64,000 bases of DNA from UKL13-2 sp038321965 (lineage in GTDB: Bacteria > Pseudomonadota > Gammaproteobacteria > Burkholderiales > Usitatibacteraceae). The stretch is taken from contig JBBQFL010000017.1 in assembly GCA_038321965.1 (NCBI GenBank), forward strand, positions 15,634 to 79,633, read 5' to 3'. The notes below the pieces were generated by a model. It was given only the letters and a program-made list of their open reading frames with translations. It had not been told where the DNA came from and searched no databases. How positions within the stretch are numbered: the stretch's first letter is position 1; every line of letters starts with the position of its first letter. The position numbers were made by a program, and so were the translations under genes. Below are positions 60,983 through 64,000 of this stretch, piece by piece.

Positions 60983-62050
60983 TCAGGCGAAGTGATAGAA
61001 GTAGTCCTGATCTATGAAGTCATGCTCATCAACGACATGTCGAATCACGTGAAGTCGTAATAATGTCTGTCCGAGCGTAATTGCCTCCACCAAGTCGAGC
61101 TGGAATGTCTTTTGTAACCACGCAACTGCCTCGGTGCCTAGAAAACATCGTGGAAACGATTTGCCGCGAAAACTTCGATCCTTAACGCTAAATCCGTCGC
61201 GGCCGCGAGCCGCGAAAATCACGTCTTGCAGCCGCAATGCGCGCAGTCGATCAGTTGGCAGACTGAACCTGTAGAAAAAATTAGCATCCTTGAAATCGTG
61301 CTCGCGCGCGACGTGATAAAGAATGCCCTGAGTATGCAGCATTCGGCCAATAGCAAGTGCTGTCGACCGTGATCGACCGGTAACACGCGTTAGCACGTCG
61401 ACCGCCTCATTGCCAATGAAACAAGCCTTGTAGCTTGAGAAGCGATAGGTACGATCAAGAACCTCAAAGCCATCTGGCGCACTCACTGCCGCGATGATTT
61501 CATCGACTAATATATTTTTGGCGTCCAGCATATTCGCCGTCTTGTGCGCTTCGGCCATTGGCGAAAGTTGCATATTTTCCGCTCCCAGCACCTGCAAGGT
61601 ATCGATTATTCGCTCCGCATTGAGTGACGCGTCGGGATCATTGACGACAGCCCTGATGATGGGCGCTAGCGTCGTGTCGAAACGAAGTTGGGAAGCTTGC
61701 GCGAAGAGTCCGACGGCGCCAAGCGATCGAATCCATTTCCATTCCTCGCGCGTGACCGCCAGTTGATCCGACATTGTCACCACCAGGCGCATTGAAGGAA
61801 ACAGTTGCCGCAGGTTGGTCAGGACCGCATCTGGGGCATTGCCTTGTGCTGCGAGAGAGGCTAAATCGACGAGCAGCACTGCATTCTCGTGTTGCGCGTA
61901 ACGTAGCGTTTCAATCTGCGCCGTGATCGATTCTTGAGGGTTAAGGACGTGCACCGACAGGCCAATGGCCACCATGGTGCCGCGCAGGAGGTGGAGTTGT
62001 CCCGGATTTGTTTGGGCCAGGAATACAGTGTGATCGGATAAGCGAGGCAT
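60983..62050 (-). CDS. Pseudo-receiver protein with two DEP domains
   Basis: A 355-residue protein. The N-terminal 130 residues have a receiver-like alternating pattern (VFLAQTNPGQLHLLRG, AVLLVDLASLAAQG, MRLVVTMSD) with one Asp in the acceptor area but no paired acidic N-terminal residues, so phosphorylation is doubtful. Two DEP domains follow at about 190-270 and 275-354, each with F-R...CF-G-EAVD/WL and ending DFxDxxxFYxF. DEP domains bind membranes or proteins in signalling. Rare in bacteria as a pair. Start ATG 62048-62050. Confidence 0.82.
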   Translation of the reverse strand: MPRLSDHTVFLAQTNPGQLHLLRGTMVAIGLSVHVLNPQESITAQIETLRYAQHENAVLLVDLASLAAQGNAPDAVLTNLRQLFPSMRLVVTMSDQLAVTREEWKWIRSLGAVGLFAQASQLRFDTTLAPIIRAVVNDPDASLNAERIIDTLQVLGAENMQLSPMAEAHKTANMLDAKNILVDEIIAAVSAPDGFEVLDRTYRFSSYKACFIGNEAVDVLTRVTGRSRSTALAIGRMLHTQGILYHVAREHDFKDANFFYRFSLPTDRLRALRLQDVIFAARGRDGFSVKDRSFRGKSFPRCFLGTEAVAWLQKTFQLDLVEAITLGQTLLRLHVIRHVVDEHDFIDQDYFYHFA

Positions 62051-62291
62051 GAAATTAGCAGACGTGAATGATCTCGCACCGGAATTGGCGCGCCATAGTG
62101 GGTCGTGTCAGGTGCGAACGCCTTACGGTAGAAAAAGATTTACGCGCAAACCAGGTGTTTTGATCCGTCGTTCGTCAATGTTCCCTGTGCTCTAAGAATT
62201 GACATCCGCGATGCAAAGAGGAGTCTCTGTTGCCAATTGCTTTGGTGGGCGATTGGCCAAATTTTCCGAATCGCAACTGGAAAAACCTGAA

Positions 62292-62741
62292 TCACGCCGC
62301 CAAACTCGCTGCCAGCAGGCAAACGACGGCGACCAGTGTGAGTTGCAGCCGCATCGGGAGCCATTTCCCCAACCCAAGAGCCGGGTAGTTACGCCGATCC
62401 ACCACCAGGCAGATGCCCAACAGCAACGCCAGAGTTACCAGCCCTTGGGAAGTCGGCAGCAGCAGTGCCAGCCAGGCTACGAGGCTGGGGGTCACGCCCC
62501 ACACGAATGCGCCGGGCTGCGACGCAAACTGTTCTCGCATTGCAAGGCCCCAATGAATTGCGCCCAAAAAGCTGGCAATGGAGGCGCCATACGCCACCAG
62601 GGCATACATTGCCTGCGCACGGTAGGTCGAAGGTGCAATCCACGCAGCCAGTGCCAAGGCCACAAAAGGCAGCAATCCCGCGTAGCCCAAACGGGCCGCC
62701 CAACACGGCAGGGGCAAGGTTTCATTGGTGGGGATGTTCAA
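62292..62741 (-). CDS. DUF3429 membrane protein
   Basis: A 149-residue protein with about five hydrophobic helices. ASIASFLGAIHWGLAMRE is the DUF3429 core. It starts at TTG 62739-62741, with AAGGAG 7 nt upstream, and the start overlaps the TGA of a preceding small gene (TTGA). The function of the family is unknown. Confidence 0.85.
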   Translation of the reverse strand: MNIPTNETLPLPCWAARLGYAGLLPFVALALAAWIAPSTYRAQAMYALVAYGASIASFLGAIHWGLAMREQFASQPGAFVWGVTPSLVAWLALLLPTSQGLVTLALLLGICLVVDRRNYPALGLGKWLPMRLQLTLVAVVCLLAASLAA

Positions 62742-62869
62742 GGCGTTTCTCCTTGCGTAGCATCTACTTTAGGCAGCTTTATTGTTGCCTTTCGAGCCTC
62801 GGGGGCAGCGGGGCGGCACATAGTGATGCCGTTCCACTGCTGGCCGCACCAGCGCTCGTCCTTATCCAT
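62738..62869 (-). CDS. 43-residue small protein coupled to DUF3429
   Basis: MDKDERWCGQQWNGITMCRP and then a Pro/Ala/Lys tail, 43 residues in all. AGAGGA lies 6 nt before the ATG at 62867-62869. Its stop TGA overlaps the TTG start of the DUF3429 gene, so the pair is probably translated together. The two cysteines and tryptophans suggest a structured or metal-bound head. No family is recognised. Confidence 0.55.
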   Translation of the reverse strand: MDKDERWCGQQWNGITMCRPAAPEARKATIKLPKVDATQGETP

Positions 62870-63184
62870 GGGGTCCTCTGAGTATCCGTTAAAAAAATGC
62901 GGCTTGTCGAGGTGGGAGGATGGGAACTAAAGACTTAACTGGAAGCAGGCCCATCAGTGCGGATGCGGGTCTTTGCGCCGTTATCAAAATACAAGTCGTT
63001 GATGTTCGCCCTTAATGTTTTACGCACGGCATTGTAGGCTTGCTCGTTTGCCCCACTCAGTGGTTACTTCCACTGGCTTTCGGCGTCTGCTCAACATCGC
63101 TCGCCACAAGGCCGATGGAATTCGCCATGCTCCTCTTCATGATTCAGTCATTCGGCAAGTTTCTCCGGCTTGCTTTCCGCTGTC
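62870..63184. other. 315-bp intergenic region
   Basis: No supported gene or repeat. Confidence 0.35.
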
Positions 63185-63481
63185 ATGCCTCGCGAGCTGT
63201 TGCCCATCACGCGGATTAAACGCCTGATCCTAATCCTTTCTTTGCTGCTTATCGTCTTGGTTCAGTACAAAAATTCGTTAATTAAAGCTACGGTCGATCG
63301 ATTTTCGTTTGATGGCCACCCACTTTCCAAGCAGGCTAAGGGTTTCGTGAGCGTGGCGGTAGCAATCGTCGCCATCACGTCATCACTATGCTGGGTAATG
63401 ATTGCTAGCCCACTGGTTATGGCGAGGCTGGCGAAAGGCGCTTCAACGCCACGTCGAATCACGGCGCAAGCCTTCGAATAA
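63185..63481 (+). CDS. Possible small two-helix membrane protein
   Basis: A 98-codon frame with two hydrophobic stretches (LILILSLLLIVLVQY and VSVAVAIVAITSSLCWVMIASPL). ATG 63185 lacks a ribosome site, and I do not recognise the family. It might be real but is the least certain gene in the window. Confidence 0.4.
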   Translation: MPRELLPITRIKRLILILSLLLIVLVQYKNSLIKATVDRFSFDGHPLSKQAKGFVSVAVAIVAITSSLCWVMIASPLVMARLAKGASTPRRITAQAFE

Positions 63482-63486
63482 ATATT

Positions 63487-64000
63487 TCACTGGCAGGATT
63501 GCGTAACGTTCGCCGTAACGCCGCTGATATTCACCGTTGCGCGCGTCACCGGTGTGCCACCAGTATTGCCTGCCGTGTTGATCCGTACCGCTATCGACTG
63601 GCCATTGCTGATCGCGGCCGGTCCGATGGTGAACGCGCCACCGTTGATACTCATCGACGCACCTGGATTGGCGCCACCAGGCGTTAGCAAAACAGTAGCG
63701 GTTCCGCTGATGCCAGAGATAGTCACGGGAGCGGTCGTAAACTGCGATGTCAACGTGACACACGATGGCACGCCCGCACGCGTGGTCACGAGCGTAAAGA
63801 AGGCAAATGGATTCGGTGTGGTGTCGACCGTTGTCACGCTAAAAATACCCATTACACCACCAACGTTAAGTGTAGCCGAGACGATGCCGGTGCCGTCGGT
63901 GATGGGTGACGAGGTGAGTTGCAAGGTAATCGTCTGATTGTTGGTGATTGATCCTGCCGCCGTCGTGAATGGCCCGCCGCTGATCGAGTAGGTGCCACCG
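63487..64000 (-). CDS. Surface repeat protein, C-terminal part
   Basis: The 3' end of a gene that continues past the right edge. It encodes beta-rich repeats of about 85-95 residues (SISGGPFT...NNQTITLQLTSS; SINGGAFTIGP...NGQSIAVRIN) ending in VTQSCQ. Similar repeats occur in large exported surface or cell-envelope proteins. The remaining part is outside the window, so size and anchoring are unknown. Confidence 0.7.
   Translation of the reverse strand, partial: GGTYSISGGPFTTAAGSITNNQTITLQLTSSPITDGTGIVSATLNVGGVMGIFSVTTVDTTPNPFAFFTLVTTRAGVPSCVTLTSQFTTAPVTISGISGTATVLLTPGGANPGASMSINGGAFTIGPAAISNGQSIAVRINTAGNTGGTPVTRATVNISGVTANVTQSCQ

Noticed and set aside
1..64000. CRISPR arrays, tRNA or rRNA genes, insertion sequences
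   Set aside because: No spaced direct-repeat array, no tRNA-like clover with CCA end, no rRNA segment and no transposase were found by eye.

Overview
The window reads as a chromosomal segment of a mesophilic Gram-negative bacterium, most likely a betaproteobacterium (Burkholderiales or a close order). This is inferred from gene content: the yqjD/yqjE/yqjK block, BON, CsbD, DUF1328, DUF3309 and DUF3096 stress proteins, DUF2917 beside a LysR gene, CbpA/CbpM, UPF0149 and DUF3429. Moderately high GC and many small lipoproteins and exported proteins fit this. No rRNA, tRNA, CRISPR array, transposase or phage gene is visible.

Layout. 1-3.2 kb: a partial NRAMP-type metal transporter, a CopA copper ATPase and a CopZ-like chaperone. 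3.4-7.0 kb, all minus strand: TspO, an AI-2E-type permease, a ferritin-like protein, yqjK, yqjE, yqjD and DUF1328. 7.3-8.4 kb: two response regulators. 8.8-15.7 kb: small envelope stress proteins, an OmpA porin, an ice-binding-domain lipoprotein and a crystallin/glycine-zipper protein. 16-24.9 kb: one gene for a 2946-residue cyclic beta-glucan synthase. 25-36.4 kb: DUF3096, a PLD lipoprotein, DUF3309, a collagen-like lipoprotein, an FMN reductase, CbpA/CbpM, a PHB-type esterase, a Crp/Fnr regulator, a transglutaminase and small exported proteins. 36.8-41.3 kb: an orphan CHASE3 histidine kinase, CsbD, a triple-repeat cysteine protein, a BON lipoprotein and a TerB/YcjF protein. 41.5-53.6 kb: mixed housekeeping and redox genes, including Hsp33, CpdA, two enzymes of the YHS/GST type, LysR, GIY-YIG and a nitronate monooxygenase. 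53.7-59.1 kb: a tight sugar operon (SIS-type aminosugar isomerase, nagA, pgi, zwf). 59.6-64 kb: DUF302, GST, a tandem DEP protein, DUF3429 and a truncated repeat protein at the right edge.

Two features cut across genes. First, a bipartite element, GTCCTAC-N15/16-GTCCGATAA, lies in the same orientation about 70-115 bp upstream of five small-stress-protein transcription units (7.1, 9.8, 15.8, 36.5 and 38.3 kb). It looks like the promoter or operator of one undescribed envelope/stress regulon. Second, at least seven copies of a roughly 65-bp imperfect palindrome with an inner hairpin sit between genes at 11.3, 28.3, 29.2, 33.0, 42.6, 44.5 and 50.3 kb.

Other oddities are an Hsp33 with only two of its four zinc cysteines, a CpdA-like phosphodiesterase with Tyr in the GHxH motif, and an exact 37-bp duplication that doubles the ribosome binding site and start codon of csbD.
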